Notes under the pieces: model-generated
Database searches by the model: none
Told to the model about the DNA's origin: nothing
The model's input: only the letters and a program-made list of their open reading frames with translations
Translations under genes and position numbers: made by a program
Source: Pseudomonadota bacterium
GTDB taxonomy: Bacteria; Pseudomonadota; Alphaproteobacteria; Caulobacterales; Caulobacteraceae
Assembly (NCBI GenBank): GCA_023428785.1
Contig: JAEYWU010000129.1
Span: forward strand, 1 to 16,899
Direction: 5' to 3'
DNA length: 16,899 nucleotides
In this document: piece by piece, positions 1 through 8,766 of the stretch
How positions within the stretch are numbered: the stretch's first letter is position 1
Layout of the letters: each line of letters opens with the position of its first letter

Positions 1-15
1 CCCTTACTCCTCTGG

Positions 16-1485
16 TCAGCCTTCGTAGCGGTCCTGAACCATCTGGTTCAGCAGACGCACGCCATAGCCGGTGGCCCCGGCCGGAACGGTCTCGACCCGC
101 GAATCCTTGGACCAGGCGGTCGGCGCAATGTCGATGTGCGCCCAAGGCGTATTGTTGACGAAGCGCTGCAGGAACAGGGCCGCCGTGATCGAGCCGCCCG
201 AGCGGCCGTTGCCCATGTTCTTCACATCCGCGATCGGGCTGTCGATGTGGCGCTCATAGGCCTCCGGAAGGGGCATGCGCCAGGCGTTCTCGCCGGTCGG
301 GCCGGTGGCCGCCAGAATGTTGCCGGCCAGGGTGTCATCGTTGGAGAAGACGCCCGCATATTCCAGACCCAGCGACACGATCATGGCGCCGGTCAGGGTA
401 GCCAGGTCGATCATGAACTTCGGCTTGAAGCGGTCCTGCGTGTACCAAAGGGCGTCCGCCAGAACGAGGCGACCTTCGGCGTCGGTGTTGATCACCTCGA
501 CCGACTGACCCGACATCGAGACGACGACGTCGCCCGGACGCTGCGCGTTTCCGTCAGGCATGTTTTCGACTAGGCCGATGACGCCGATGGCGTTCACCTT
601 GGCCTTGCGGCCAGCCAGGGCATGCATGACGCCGGTCACGGCGGCCGCGCCGCCCATGTCCCACTTCATCTCCTCCATGCCCTCGGCGGGCTTGATGGAG
701 ATGCCGCCGGTGTCGAAGCAGACGCCCTTGCCGACGAAGGCGATCGGCTGGTCGGTCTTGCCGCCGCCGTTCCACTTCATGACGACGAGCTGGCTTTCCT
801 TGCGGCTGCCCTGGCCGACACCCAGCAGGGTGCGCATGCCAAGTTTCTCCATTTCCTTCTCGCCCAGCACCTCGACCTCAAGGCCAACTGACTTGAGGCC
901 CTTGCAGCGCTCGGCGAAGGAAGCGGGATAGAGAACATTGGCCGGCTCGGACACCAGGTCGCGGGTGAATGCGACCGCATCAGCGACCGCTTCCCAGGTC
1001 TTGGAGGCCGTCTGGGCCGCCTTCACGTCGGCGCACACGATCCGAACCGTCTCGATCGACGGGATTTTCTCGGCTTTCTGGGTCGTGCGGTATTTATCAA
1101 AGCGATAGGAGGCCAGTCGCACGGCGAAGGCGGCGCGGGCCGCGCTCTCGGCCGGCAGCTGGGTCAGCTCCAGCGCCAGGGTGCTCGCGCCTGACAGTTT
1201 CGCGGCGTTGTAGGCGGCGCCCGCCGCCGTCTCGATCACCAGATCGCGGAAGGCTGATTCGGCGCCACAGCCCACCAGCCAGTACTGCGCCGTGTCCGAA
1301 ACGCCCCCAAGAGCGACCGTCTGACCCGGCTTGGCGGTGAAGCGTCCCTGCCCCGCAGCCCGGCTGACCGCGCCGCCCAGCGCCTGATCAGCGTCACGGG
1401 CCGCTGGAGAAAGCCGCGCTTCTTCATAGACAAAGAGGGCGATAGCATCGGCGTCGCCCGACTTGGCGACAAATTCGATATTCAT
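16..1485 (-). CDS. pepA: Leucyl aminopeptidase PepA (M17 family)
   Basis: This 489-residue protein is a cytosolic M17 metallopeptidase that removes N-terminal residues from peptides and serves peptide turnover. The C-terminal catalytic half carries the family signature NTDAEGRL at residues 333-340. All expected site residues are present at a constant offset of 17 from E. coli PepA: K253, D258, D276, D335 and E337 as metal ligands, and K265 and R339 as catalytic residues. The N-terminal ~165 residues form the less conserved regulatory domain. The start at 1485 is preferred because AGGAG lies 7 nt upstream; an in-frame ATG at 1521 would add 12 residues and lacks such a site. The gene is divergent from lptF, an arrangement also found in enterobacteria. 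E. coli PepA additionally binds DNA in Xer recombination, but nothing here shows whether this protein does. Length is close to the usual ~500 residues. Confidence 0.97.
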   Translation of the reverse strand: MNIEFVAKSGDADAIALFVYEEARLSPAARDADQALGGAVSRAAGQGRFTAKPGQTVALGGVSDTAQYWLVGCGAESAFRDLVIETAAGAAYNAAKLSGASTLALELTQLPAESAARAAFAVRLASYRFDKYRTTQKAEKIPSIETVRIVCADVKAAQTASKTWEAVADAVAFTRDLVSEPANVLYPASFAERCKGLKSVGLEVEVLGEKEMEKLGMRTLLGVGQGSRKESQLVVMKWNGGGKTDQPIAFVGKGVCFDTGGISIKPAEGMEEMKWDMGGAAAVTGVMHALAGRKAKVNAIGVIGLVENMPDGNAQRPGDVVVSMSGQSVEVINTDAEGRLVLADALWYTQDRFKPKFMIDLATLTGAMIVSLGLEYAGVFSNDDTLAGNILAATGPTGENAWRMPLPEAYERHIDSPIADVKNMGNGRSGGSITAALFLQRFVNNTPWAHIDIAPTAWSKDSRVETVPAGATGYGVRLLNQMVQDRYEG

Positions 1486-1602
1486 GAAACTGCTCCTGGC
1501 CGACAGCACAACGTCAACCATTGTTCTCTCACGCCAAGAAGCATGGCGTTCGCTTGATGGCGTGATAAATGCCTCGCGCGGGCCTCGCCCGCAACGTCCC
1601 GC
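1486..1602. promoter_or_regulatory. Divergent pepA/lptF intergenic region
   Basis: This 117-bp spacer must hold the promoters for pepA (leftward) and for the lptF-to-rsmA run (rightward), since nothing else lies between the two start codons. A clear Shine-Dalgarno AGGAG serves pepA. No convincing -35/-10 pair was found for either direction. On the plus side, a 6-bp hairpin GCGGGC-CTC-GCCCGC at 1578-1592 ends only 10 nt before the lptF start. Confidence 0.5.
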
Positions 1603-2739
1603 ATGAAGATCATCGAACGCTACCTCTTCCGTCAGCTGGCAGGACCCGTCGTCGTCGCGATCGGGGCGTTGACGCTCGTCGCGGTGCTGGGCCAGAGCCT
1701 GGGGCAGCTCGATCTCATCGTTGAGCGGGGCCAGAGCGCCTGGACCCTGGCGAAGGTGACCCTGCTCGCGATGCCGCAGGTCGTGACCCTCGTGCTCCCG
1801 ATCGGCGTCCTGGTCGGCGCGCTTCTCGCGCTCAATCGCCTGCATTCGGAACACGAGATCGTCGTCTGCTACGCGGGCGGCATGAGCCGCTGGGGCGTGA
1901 TGGACCCGGCCATGCGCTTGGCGGCCATCGTCGCCCTGGTCGCCCTCGCCTCTAACCTGTTCATTCAACCCGCCGCGATGCGCGAGATGCGGCGTGAGTT
2001 GCAGGGCGTCCGCGCAGACCTGGCCGCCGTGCTGGTGCGCGAGGGGGAGTTCGTCGAAGGTGCGCCCGGCCTGACCATCTACGCCCAGCGCGTCGATCAG
2101 AACGGCCTGCTGCGAAACCTGTTCATCCACGTCGAAAAGGCTGACGGCGCGACCCTCTATGACGCCGCCGAGGGTCGGATCACGACGCTCGAGGGCCGGC
2201 CGGTCATCATCCTGTCCGAGGGCTCGTCGTCCGAGTTTTCGGGCGCTGGCGTGCTCAACTACCTGTCGTTCGACGACTATGTCGTGGAGCTTGGACAGTA
2301 TGCCGTCCAGGCGGATCCCCTGCACTTCAAGGAATCGGATCGTTGGCTCTCGGAACTGCTCTTCCCTGACCCCGCCAATGAGTGGGAAGTGGGCAACCGT
2401 CTGAAGCTTCTGGCCGAGGCGCATGCGCGCCTGGCGTCGCCCCTCTATGTGATCGCCTTCATGGCCGTGGCCCTGGCGGCCGTAACCGGCGGCAGTTTCA
2501 GCAGAACGGGCTACGGTCGCCGGATCGCGATCGCCTCGGCCGCCGCCATCACGGTCCGGCTGCTGGGATTTGCGGTTCTGTCGGCGTGCGGATCAAACGG
2601 CTGGCTCAACATCCTGCAGTACCTGCTTCCGATCGGCCTGATCTGGTTCTCGCTCCGGCCGATGTTCAAACAGCGCATCCAGCGCTTCGTCGAGATCGGT
2701 TCGGGCCGTCATCTGGCTACAGGGAGCGCCAGCGCATGA
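1603..2739 (+). CDS. lptF: LPS export ABC transporter permease LptF
   Basis: LptF is one of two inner-membrane permeases of the LptB2FG transporter, which extracts lipopolysaccharide from the inner membrane and passes it to the Lpt bridge. The 378-residue protein shows the expected layout: three N-terminal membrane segments (about 12-33, 55-77, 104-121), a periplasmic beta-jellyroll domain (about 125-270), and three C-terminal segments (about 279-296, 308-328, 335-352). The stretch SEHEIVVCYAGGMS at about 82-95 corresponds to the coupling helix that contacts the ATPase LptB. The EAHARLASPL motif at 272-281 opens the second membrane half. No upstream in-frame start exists and no good Shine-Dalgarno sequence precedes the ATG. 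The stop codon overlaps the lptG start (ATGA), suggesting translational coupling. The lptB and lptC genes are not in this window. Confidence 0.96.
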   Translation: MKIIERYLFRQLAGPVVVAIGALTLVAVLGQSLGQLDLIVERGQSAWTLAKVTLLAMPQVVTLVLPIGVLVGALLALNRLHSEHEIVVCYAGGMSRWGVMDPAMRLAAIVALVALASNLFIQPAAMREMRRELQGVRADLAAVLVREGEFVEGAPGLTIYAQRVDQNGLLRNLFIHVEKADGATLYDAAEGRITTLEGRPVIILSEGSSSEFSGAGVLNYLSFDDYVVELGQYAVQADPLHFKESDRWLSELLFPDPANEWEVGNRLKLLAEAHARLASPLYVIAFMAVALAAVTGGSFSRTGYGRRIAIASAAAITVRLLGFAVLSACGSNGWLNILQYLLPIGLIWFSLRPMFKQRIQRFVEIGSGRHLATGSASA

Positions 2740-3884
2740 GGCGGATTCGCTCTCGCCTTCCGGGCGTCCTGAACAACTGGCAAGGCCGTCTAACCAGCCT
2801 TGAGCGCTACGTCCTGAAGCGCACCCTGAGGGCCGTCGCCGGGGCGCTCGCGATCATCGCGGGCGTCGTGATGCTGATCGATTTCGTCGAGATTTCCCGC
2901 GACATCGGCGGGCGTGTGGACATGTCGGCCGCCGGCCTTATCGGCCTGATGCTGATGAAGTCGCCGGCGGTCATCCTTCAGCTGTTGCCCTTCGTCTTCC
3001 TGTTCGGCGTCCTGGCCGCCTTCATCAGCCTCAACCGGCGCAGTGAGCTGATCGCCATGCGCGCGGCCGGCGTCTCGGCCTGGCGGTTCATTTTTCCGGC
3101 GGCAGGCGCGGCGTTGGCGATCGGCGTCATCACCGTGGCGGTGCTCAATCCCTTCACGGCCTGGCTGAACGGTCAGTACGAGAGCCAATCCGCGGCCCTG
3201 CTGGACACGCGTGAGGGTTTGCCCGCCGGGCCGTCCGCCGTCTGGGTGCGTCAGGGCGATGGCCGCACCCAGGTCGTGGTCCGGGCCAATGAGCGAGAGC
3301 CGAACTCCAATCTGCTGCGCGGCGTGTCGATGTTTGTCTATGCGGCCGACGCCGACGGTCGGCGTGTCTTCCAGCGCCGGATCGAGGCCGACACCGCCCG
3401 TCTGGTCCCAGGAGCCTGGGAACTGACCAACGCCCGCGAAGCCGCCGCCGGTCAGCAAGCCGTGACCTACGCCACCCTCTCGATCCGCTCGAACCTGTCG
3501 CTCGACGAAGCCTTCGATCGCTTCGAACAACCCCGCAGCGTACCCTTCTGGCGGCTGCCCGGAATCATCTCGTCGATCGAATCGGCCGGCTTTTCTGCGA
3601 CCCAGTATCGGCTCCGCCTGCAGGAGCTTCTGGCCACGCCGCTGATGTTCGCCGCCATGTCGGTTCTGGCGGCCGCCTTCTCCCTGCGGCTGATGCGTCT
3701 CGGCGATCTGCCCCTGATGGTCATTTCGGCCATCGGGCTCGGTTTCCTGTTCTATTTCGTCAACGCCTTCATGCGGGCGCTGGGCGAGGCCGAGGTCCTG
3801 CCGCCATTCGCCGCAGCCTGGATGCCGGCCATTCTCGTGGTTCTGTCGGCCTTTACCTTGCTCTGCTATACCGAAGACGGCTAA
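2736..3884 (+). CDS. lptG: LPS export ABC transporter permease LptG
   Basis: LptG is the partner permease of LptF in the LptB2FG lipopolysaccharide exporter. This 382-residue protein has three N-terminal membrane segments (about 30-50, 76-98, 118-138), a periplasmic jellyroll region (about 145-290), and three C-terminal segments (about 301-318, 324-345, 358-376). The coupling-helix motif NRRSELIAMRAAGVSAW at about 100-116 is a clean match to the YjgP/YjgQ family. The start at 2736 overlaps the lptF stop by four bases and is preceded by AGGGAG 9 nt upstream inside lptF. Using this start gives a short basic, non-membrane N-terminal extension of roughly 20 residues before the usual LERYVLKR beginning. 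lptD follows after 27 bp, so the inner- and outer-membrane ends of the LPS route are encoded side by side. Confidence 0.96.
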   Translation: MRRIRSRLPGVLNNWQGRLTSLERYVLKRTLRAVAGALAIIAGVVMLIDFVEISRDIGGRVDMSAAGLIGLMLMKSPAVILQLLPFVFLFGVLAAFISLNRRSELIAMRAAGVSAWRFIFPAAGAALAIGVITVAVLNPFTAWLNGQYESQSAALLDTREGLPAGPSAVWVRQGDGRTQVVVRANEREPNSNLLRGVSMFVYAADADGRRVFQRRIEADTARLVPGAWELTNAREAAAGQQAVTYATLSIRSNLSLDEAFDRFEQPRSVPFWRLPGIISSIESAGFSATQYRLRLQELLATPLMFAAMSVLAAAFSLRLMRLGDLPLMVISAIGLGFLFYFVNAFMRALGEAEVLPPFAAAWMPAILVVLSAFTLLCYTEDG

Positions 3885-3911
3885 CCGGGGCGGAGCATTC
3901 TGTAGGACTCG

Positions 3912-6365
3912 ATGTTCAGCTTCATCGCCGACGCTTCTGGCCGATCGACGCCCTGGCGGTCGCGCCTGCTCGCAGGAGCAGCGGCGCTGGCGGGTCTTGC
4001 CGTCGCCTCCGCCGCCACCGCCCAGCAGACGCCACCGACACCGCAACGTCAGATCGTTGAGGAGCCCGGCCCCGACGGCCTGACTTCGGATGGTCTCTAT
4101 CTGGAAGCGGACTCGATCACGCGGGACCGCGACGTCGAGGTCATCATCGCCACCGGCTCGGTTCAGGCCCGATACCAGGGCCGTCTGCTGCGCGCCGACC
4201 GGGTCGACTATCACACGGAAACCGGCCTGCTCAGCGCCTCGGGCAATGCTGAACTGATCAATCCGGACGGAACGATCCAGTACGCCGACACGATCGAACT
4301 GGACGACGAACTGCGCGCCGGTGTCGCCACAGGTTTCGCTGCGCGGCTGGATGAGAACATCAAGATCGCCGCCGCCACGGCCGTGCGGCGCTCCGAGACG
4401 GTCAACGAGCTCAACAACGCCATCTTCACCCCCTGCGATATCTGCAACAGCGAGGGTGAGGCCAGCGAACCAACCTGGTCGATCCAGGCCGACACCGTGG
4501 TCCAGGATCAGGACAATGCGGTTGTCTTCTATCGCAATGCCGTCATCCGCATCGCCGGGGTGCCGGTCTTTTATTCTCCGGTCTTCTGGCATCCGGACCC
4601 GGCGTCAGAGCGGCAATCCGGTTTTCTGATCCCGACGATCACCTCATCGGACGGTCGTGGCTTCTCCTATGAGCAGCCTTATTTGTGGGTGATCTCGCCG
4701 CATCAGGACCTGATCGTCAGCCCGCAGATCAATGCTTCAGTCAATCCGTTCCTCAATCTCGACTGGCGCCGCCGCTTCCACTCGGGCTCTGTCCAGATTC
4801 GCGGCGGCTACACGCACGAGCGGCTGTTCGGCAATGTCGACATTGACCCCACCGCCGGTGTCCTCATCGAAAACGAACGCTACGGCGAGGCCGAGGCGCG
4901 CGGCTACCTTCTTGGCGACGGCGCCTTCGCCATCAATCAGGACTGGCGCTGGGGCTTCACGATTGAGCGCGTGTCCGACCCGTCGCTCGTCGATCGCTAC
5001 GACATTGAGGACGTCTTCGCTGATCGCGGCCTGTTCCAGACGGACTATCGCCGGCTGATCAGCCAGGTCTACGTCGAGCGCCAGACGGCCCGGTCCTATT
5101 TCTCGGCTGCGGTCCTCAGCTTTCAGTCGATGCGGCTTCTGGGCGTGGACCAGGTCAACTTCGCGCCGAATGATGCGCGCGGCCTGATCTACGAGAACGA
5201 CGACACCCTGCCGCTGGTCGGCCCGTTGATCGAGGCGCGCTGGGAGCCGGAAGGCCCGGTGTTCGGAGGACGTCTGCGAATGCGCGGCTCCGCCGTCGCC
5301 CTGTTCCGCGAGGACTACGTCGGCTCTCCGGTCATCTCGCCTGAATACCTGCCGGCCACGGTCACCGACGACACGCCCGGCGTCGACAGCGCCCGCGCGT
5401 CCTTCGAGATGGATTGGCGGCGTGTCCTGACGACTGATTTCGGCCTGCGGCTCGAGCCGTTCGCCACGGTGCGCGGTGATTTCTACACGATCGAGGATCT
5501 GCCGGTTCCGGTCACGGACAACAACGCTGTGTCGCGTTTCAACGGCACGCTCGGTCTCGACGTCCGCTATCCGTTGATCCGCCGCTTCGACGGTGGCTCC
5601 TTCATCATCGAGCCGATGGCCCAGTTCGCCGTCTCGCCCGACGCCGACATCGACCCGCGCATCCCCAATGAGGACAGCCAGGTCATCGAACTGGATGAGA
5701 CGACCCTCTTCCAGGAGAACAAGTTCCCCGGCTACGACCTCTATGAGGGCGGCGCGCGCGCCAGCCTGGGCGTGCGCCTCGCCGGAGAGTGGGGCCCGAC
5801 CCGCAGCGCCAGCCTGTTCGTCGGGCGGATGTTCCGCGCCGAGGAAGAGACCGGTTACCTTCGTCAGGTGGACGGCGCGGTCGCCGGCACGCTCTACGAC
5901 CCGACCGGCATTTCCGAAACGGCCTCCGACTGGGTCGTGGCTGCGGCCTTCCAGCCCTTTGCCGGCGCTTCCGGATGGGCCCGCACGCGTCTGGACGACA
6001 ATCTTGAGGTCCGCCAGGCCGAGGTCGGGTTCGGCGCCCGGTTCCGGGAAGCCGACCATGTCGCGCTTCGCTACATTGTCGATCGCACCGATCCGTCGCC
6101 GGCCGGCGACCAGAACTACGAGTTCGTCCAGGCCTCCGGCCAGGTCTTCCTCGTTGGCGATTGGGGCGTGTCCTTCAATGCGGTGCGCGACCTGGAGGAT
6201 GATCTCTGGCGCCAGTCCGAGATCGGTCTTCTGTATGAAGACGAATGCCTTCGCGTCGAAGTGATCTATGAACGCAACGAAGATCTGCTCGCAGGTCGTG
6301 GCGTCCGCTCGTCCGAGGGCGTCTTCCTGCGCCTAAACCTCGCCACATTGGGCGGATCAAGGTAA
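3912..6365 (+). CDS. lptD: LPS-assembly protein LptD (outer-membrane beta-barrel)
   Basis: LptD is the outer-membrane translocon that inserts lipopolysaccharide into the outer leaflet, normally with the lipoprotein LptE as a plug. The 817-residue precursor begins with a Sec signal peptide (basic n-region WRSR, hydrophobic stretch about 19-34, likely cleavage near AATA-QQ at 37-38). Residues about 60-170 form the OstA/LptA-like jellyroll that receives LPS from the periplasmic bridge. The rest, about 220-817, is the large barrel, with alternating aromatic/polar strands and an ending VFLRLNLATLGG. Only three cysteines are present: C175 and C178 in PCDIC, and C779 in YEDEC. A weak AGGA lies about 6 nt before the ATG. 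surA follows after 10 bp if its upstream start is used. No LptE gene is nearby. Confidence 0.96.
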   Translation: MFSFIADASGRSTPWRSRLLAGAAALAGLAVASAATAQQTPPTPQRQIVEEPGPDGLTSDGLYLEADSITRDRDVEVIIATGSVQARYQGRLLRADRVDYHTETGLLSASGNAELINPDGTIQYADTIELDDELRAGVATGFAARLDENIKIAAATAVRRSETVNELNNAIFTPCDICNSEGEASEPTWSIQADTVVQDQDNAVVFYRNAVIRIAGVPVFYSPVFWHPDPASERQSGFLIPTITSSDGRGFSYEQPYLWVISPHQDLIVSPQINASVNPFLNLDWRRRFHSGSVQIRGGYTHERLFGNVDIDPTAGVLIENERYGEAEARGYLLGDGAFAINQDWRWGFTIERVSDPSLVDRYDIEDVFADRGLFQTDYRRLISQVYVERQTARSYFSAAVLSFQSMRLLGVDQVNFAPNDARGLIYENDDTLPLVGPLIEARWEPEGPVFGGRLRMRGSAVALFREDYVGSPVISPEYLPATVTDDTPGVDSARASFEMDWRRVLTTDFGLRLEPFATVRGDFYTIEDLPVPVTDNNAVSRFNGTLGLDVRYPLIRRFDGGSFIIEPMAQFAVSPDADIDPRIPNEDSQVIELDETTLFQENKFPGYDLYEGGARASLGVRLAGEWGPTRSASLFVGRMFRAEEETGYLRQVDGAVAGTLYDPTGISETASDWVVAAAFQPFAGASGWARTRLDDNLEVRQAEVGFGARFREADHVALRYIVDRTDPSPAGDQNYEFVQASGQVFLVGDWGVSFNAVRDLEDDLWRQSEIGLLYEDECLRVEVIYERNEDLLAGRGVRSSEGVFLRLNLATLGGSR

Positions 6366-6375
6366 GAGCGTCCAG

Positions 6376-7761
6376 ATGATCTCCAGACAGCGCCCGACGG
6401 CGCTCAATTCGTTGACTCCGCACGTCGGAAAAGGAAACCGGTCGCCCATGCGTTGGATGATTTCCGCGGGTGTCCTGGCTGCGGCCATGACCCTCACCCA
6501 GCCTTCCGTCGCTCAGGTCGCCGGCCAGCCAGCGCAGCCGCCGGCAGCCCAGGGCGCCGCGCCGGACATCGTCATGGGCGAAGGCGTCATGGTCACCGTC
6601 AATGACGAGCTGATCACGAGCTACGACGTCCGTCAGCGAATGCTGTTGCTCATCTTCACCTCGCAGATTCAGCCGACACCGGAAAACCTGCCCTCCATCC
6701 AGCAGCAGGCCCTGCGCGCGCTCATTGATCAGCATCTCCAGGCCCAGGAGCTCGAGCGCTTCGACGTCCAGATCTCGGACGATATGATCATCAGCGATAT
6801 CAACGATATGGCTTCGCAGAGTGGCGGCTCGGGCGCACAGATGCTTGAGGCCATGGAGGCGTTCGGCATCGAGCGCTCACACTTCGCCGAGAAGGTCCGC
6901 GTTGACATCGGCTGGGGCATGCTGGTTGGCGGCCGCTACCGCGACCGGGCCCGGGTGGGCTCGGACCAGATCAACGCTGTTCTGGCCCGCATTGAGGACG
7001 CCGCCTCGCGTCCCCAGTGGCTGTTGGGCGAGATCTACATCGACGCCGCCACGGTTGGCGGCATGGACGTCGCGATGAACGGCGCCCGCCAGCTGGTCGC
7101 CCAGATTCTGCAGGGCGCTCCCTTCACGGGCGTTGCCCGTCAGTTTTCATCGGCGCCCTCGGCCCAGCAGGGCGGCGACGCCGGTTGGGTGATCGACGGT
7201 GAAATGCCGGCGCCGGTCCAGACGGCGCTCAACCAGATGAACCCCGGCCAGCTGTCCAACCCCATCCCGGTCGACGGCGGCGTCTATATCGTCCTGGTCC
7301 GCGACGAGCGCACGGGCGCGGTTTCCACCATGGCCACCCTGCGTCAGGCCGGCATCCGTCTGGCGCCGGGCGCCTCGGAAGCCGAGGTCGCGGCCGCGAC
7401 GGCCACCCTGGTCAATCTGCGCGCCAGCGGCCTGACCTGCGACACCATTGTCGACCGGGCCAACGCGACGCCGGGCGTCGTCGGTTCGGACCTCGGCGAA
7501 GCGAATGTCGCCGATCTGGCCGGGCCGTTCCAGGAGGTCGCCCGCGACGCTCCGGTCGGCACGATCAGTGAACCGCTTCGCTCCGAGCAGGGCCTGCACC
7601 TCGTCGCCATGTGCGGCCGCCGCTCGGCCAGCGATCAGATCCCGTCGCGTGACGAAATCCAGCGCGAGCTGGCCAGCCAGCAGTTGAATATGCTGGCCCG
7701 TCGCTACATCCGCGACCTGCGCAACGCGGCCACGATCGAGTCGCGCAACACCGACAGCTAG
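6376..7761 (+). CDS. surA: Periplasmic chaperone / peptidyl-prolyl isomerase SurA
   Basis: SurA escorts unfolded outer-membrane proteins, LptD among them, through the periplasm to the BAM complex. The 461-residue precursor has a signal-peptide core (MISAGVLAAAMTLTQPSVA at about 28-46), an N-terminal chaperone domain (about 70-200), a first parvulin domain (about 213-309, with SAQQGGDAGWV and VDGGVYIVLVRD) and a second, more divergent parvulin-like domain (about 318-414, ending SEQGLHLVAMCGRR). A C-terminal helix follows at about 425-455. The N-P1-P2-C order is that of SurA. Two cysteines, C355 and C413, both fall in the second parvulin domain. The start is uncertain: ATG 6376 sits 10 bp after lptD but gives a 27-residue polar leader before the hydrophobic core, whereas ATG 6448 would give a compact signal peptide. 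Neither has a well-spaced Shine-Dalgarno. pdxA begins 3 bp after the stop. Confidence 0.92.
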   Translation: MISRQRPTALNSLTPHVGKGNRSPMRWMISAGVLAAAMTLTQPSVAQVAGQPAQPPAAQGAAPDIVMGEGVMVTVNDELITSYDVRQRMLLLIFTSQIQPTPENLPSIQQQALRALIDQHLQAQELERFDVQISDDMIISDINDMASQSGGSGAQMLEAMEAFGIERSHFAEKVRVDIGWGMLVGGRYRDRARVGSDQINAVLARIEDAASRPQWLLGEIYIDAATVGGMDVAMNGARQLVAQILQGAPFTGVARQFSSAPSAQQGGDAGWVIDGEMPAPVQTALNQMNPGQLSNPIPVDGGVYIVLVRDERTGAVSTMATLRQAGIRLAPGASEAEVAAATATLVNLRASGLTCDTIVDRANATPGVVGSDLGEANVADLAGPFQEVARDAPVGTISEPLRSEQGLHLVAMCGRRSASDQIPSRDEIQRELASQQLNMLARRYIRDLRNAATIESRNTDS

Positions 7762-7764
7762 TCC

Positions 7765-8766
7765 ATGGCGCCCCGCCCTCTCGCCCTGAGCCTGGGCGAT
7801 CCGGGCGGCGTGGGCCCGGAAATCGTCACTGCGGCCTGGCGTTCGCTTCAGGCGTCTCCGAGGCACACCTTCGTGGCCGTCGGGGACGCCTCGGTCATCA
7901 GTGCGGCCGGCGGTCCTGTGGCGCTGGTCCAGACCGCTGCCGAGGCGGCCGACGCCTTCGCGGAAGCCATCCCGGTTCTGGACCGCCCCTGCTCTGCGCC
8001 GATCGAGGTGGGCCGGCCAAACCCGGCGCTGGCGGTCGACATCACCGACTGGATCGAGGAGGCCGTCGCCCTGACGCTGTCCGGCGACGCTTCGGGCGTC
8101 GTCACCTGCCCGATCTCCAAGGCGCCGCTCTATCAGGCCGGCTTCCGGTTTCCAGGGCACACCGAGTTCATCGCCGAGCTGACCGCCGACGTCCCCTTCG
8201 CCGGACCCCGCGGCCCGGTGATGATGCTGACGGCCCGGGATCTGCGAGCCTGTCTCGTGACGATCCATGTTCCGCTGAACGAGGTGCCCGAGCTGGTCAC
8301 CACGGACCGGGTCATGCTGACCGCCCGCGTGGTCCATGAGGCGCTGATCCGGGATTTCGGCATCGCCGCGCCCCGCCTGGCCCTGGCGGGCCTGAACCCC
8401 CACGCCGGCGAGAATGGCGGCATCGGTCTTGAGGAACGCGAGGTCCTCGCCCCTGCCGTCGCCCGCCTCCGCGCGGACGGGATCACGATCACCGATCCCC
8501 TGCCCGCCGACACCATGTTCCACGACGCGGCCCGCGCGACCTACGACGCGGCGATCTGCCTCTATCACGACCAGGGCCTGATCCCGGTGAAGACGCTGGA
8601 CTTCTGGGGCGGCGTGAACGCCACCCTGGGTCTGCCGATCGTGCGCACATCGCCCGACCACGGTGTAGGCTATGACATCGCCGGCAAGGGCGTCGCCCGG
8701 GCCGACAGCCTGATCGCGGCGATCAGGCTCGCCGCCGACATGGCCGCGCGGCGCGCCGGCGCATGA
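7765..8766 (+). CDS. pdxA: 4-hydroxythreonine-4-phosphate dehydrogenase PdxA
   Basis: PdxA oxidises 4-phosphohydroxy-L-threonine with NAD(P)+ in the DXP-dependent route to pyridoxal 5'-phosphate. This 333-residue cytosolic enzyme has the whole set of family motifs: GDPGGVGPEI (11-20), CPISKAPL (115-122), PGHTEF with substrate-binding H132, NPHAGENGGIG (211-221), PLPADTMF, YHDQGLIPVK (267-276), NATLGLPIVRTSPDHG and GYDIAGKG. H168 (in VTIHVPL), H213 and H268 are the expected divalent-metal ligands. Pos. 14 has G where many homologues have A (GDPAGIGPE), a mild substitution. It starts 3 bp after surA and its stop overlaps the rsmA start (ATGA). The surA-pdxA-rsmA order is widespread in proteobacteria and does not imply a shared biochemical step. 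No good Shine-Dalgarno sequence is visible, so translation probably depends on coupling to surA. Confidence 0.97.
   Translation: MAPRPLALSLGDPGGVGPEIVTAAWRSLQASPRHTFVAVGDASVISAAGGPVALVQTAAEAADAFAEAIPVLDRPCSAPIEVGRPNPALAVDITDWIEEAVALTLSGDASGVVTCPISKAPLYQAGFRFPGHTEFIAELTADVPFAGPRGPVMMLTARDLRACLVTIHVPLNEVPELVTTDRVMLTARVVHEALIRDFGIAAPRLALAGLNPHAGENGGIGLEEREVLAPAVARLRADGITITDPLPADTMFHDAARATYDAAICLYHDQGLIPVKTLDFWGGVNATLGLPIVRTSPDHGVGYDIAGKGVARADSLIAAIRLAADMAARRAGA

Noticed and set aside
1512..1517. A perfect TTGACG on the minus strand ahead of pepA, resembling a -35 box
   Set aside because: It is only about 26 nt from the pepA start, so a -10 element at normal spacing would fall on the Shine-Dalgarno sequence, leaving no room for a leader that includes it.
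2790..4592. A 600-codon open frame on the minus strand across lptG and lptD
   Set aside because: It lies antisense to two clearly recognised genes, is Gly/Arg/Asp-rich in the way of GC-rich shadow frames, and shows no domain motif. The same applies to long minus frames at 4737-6059 and 7147-8661.
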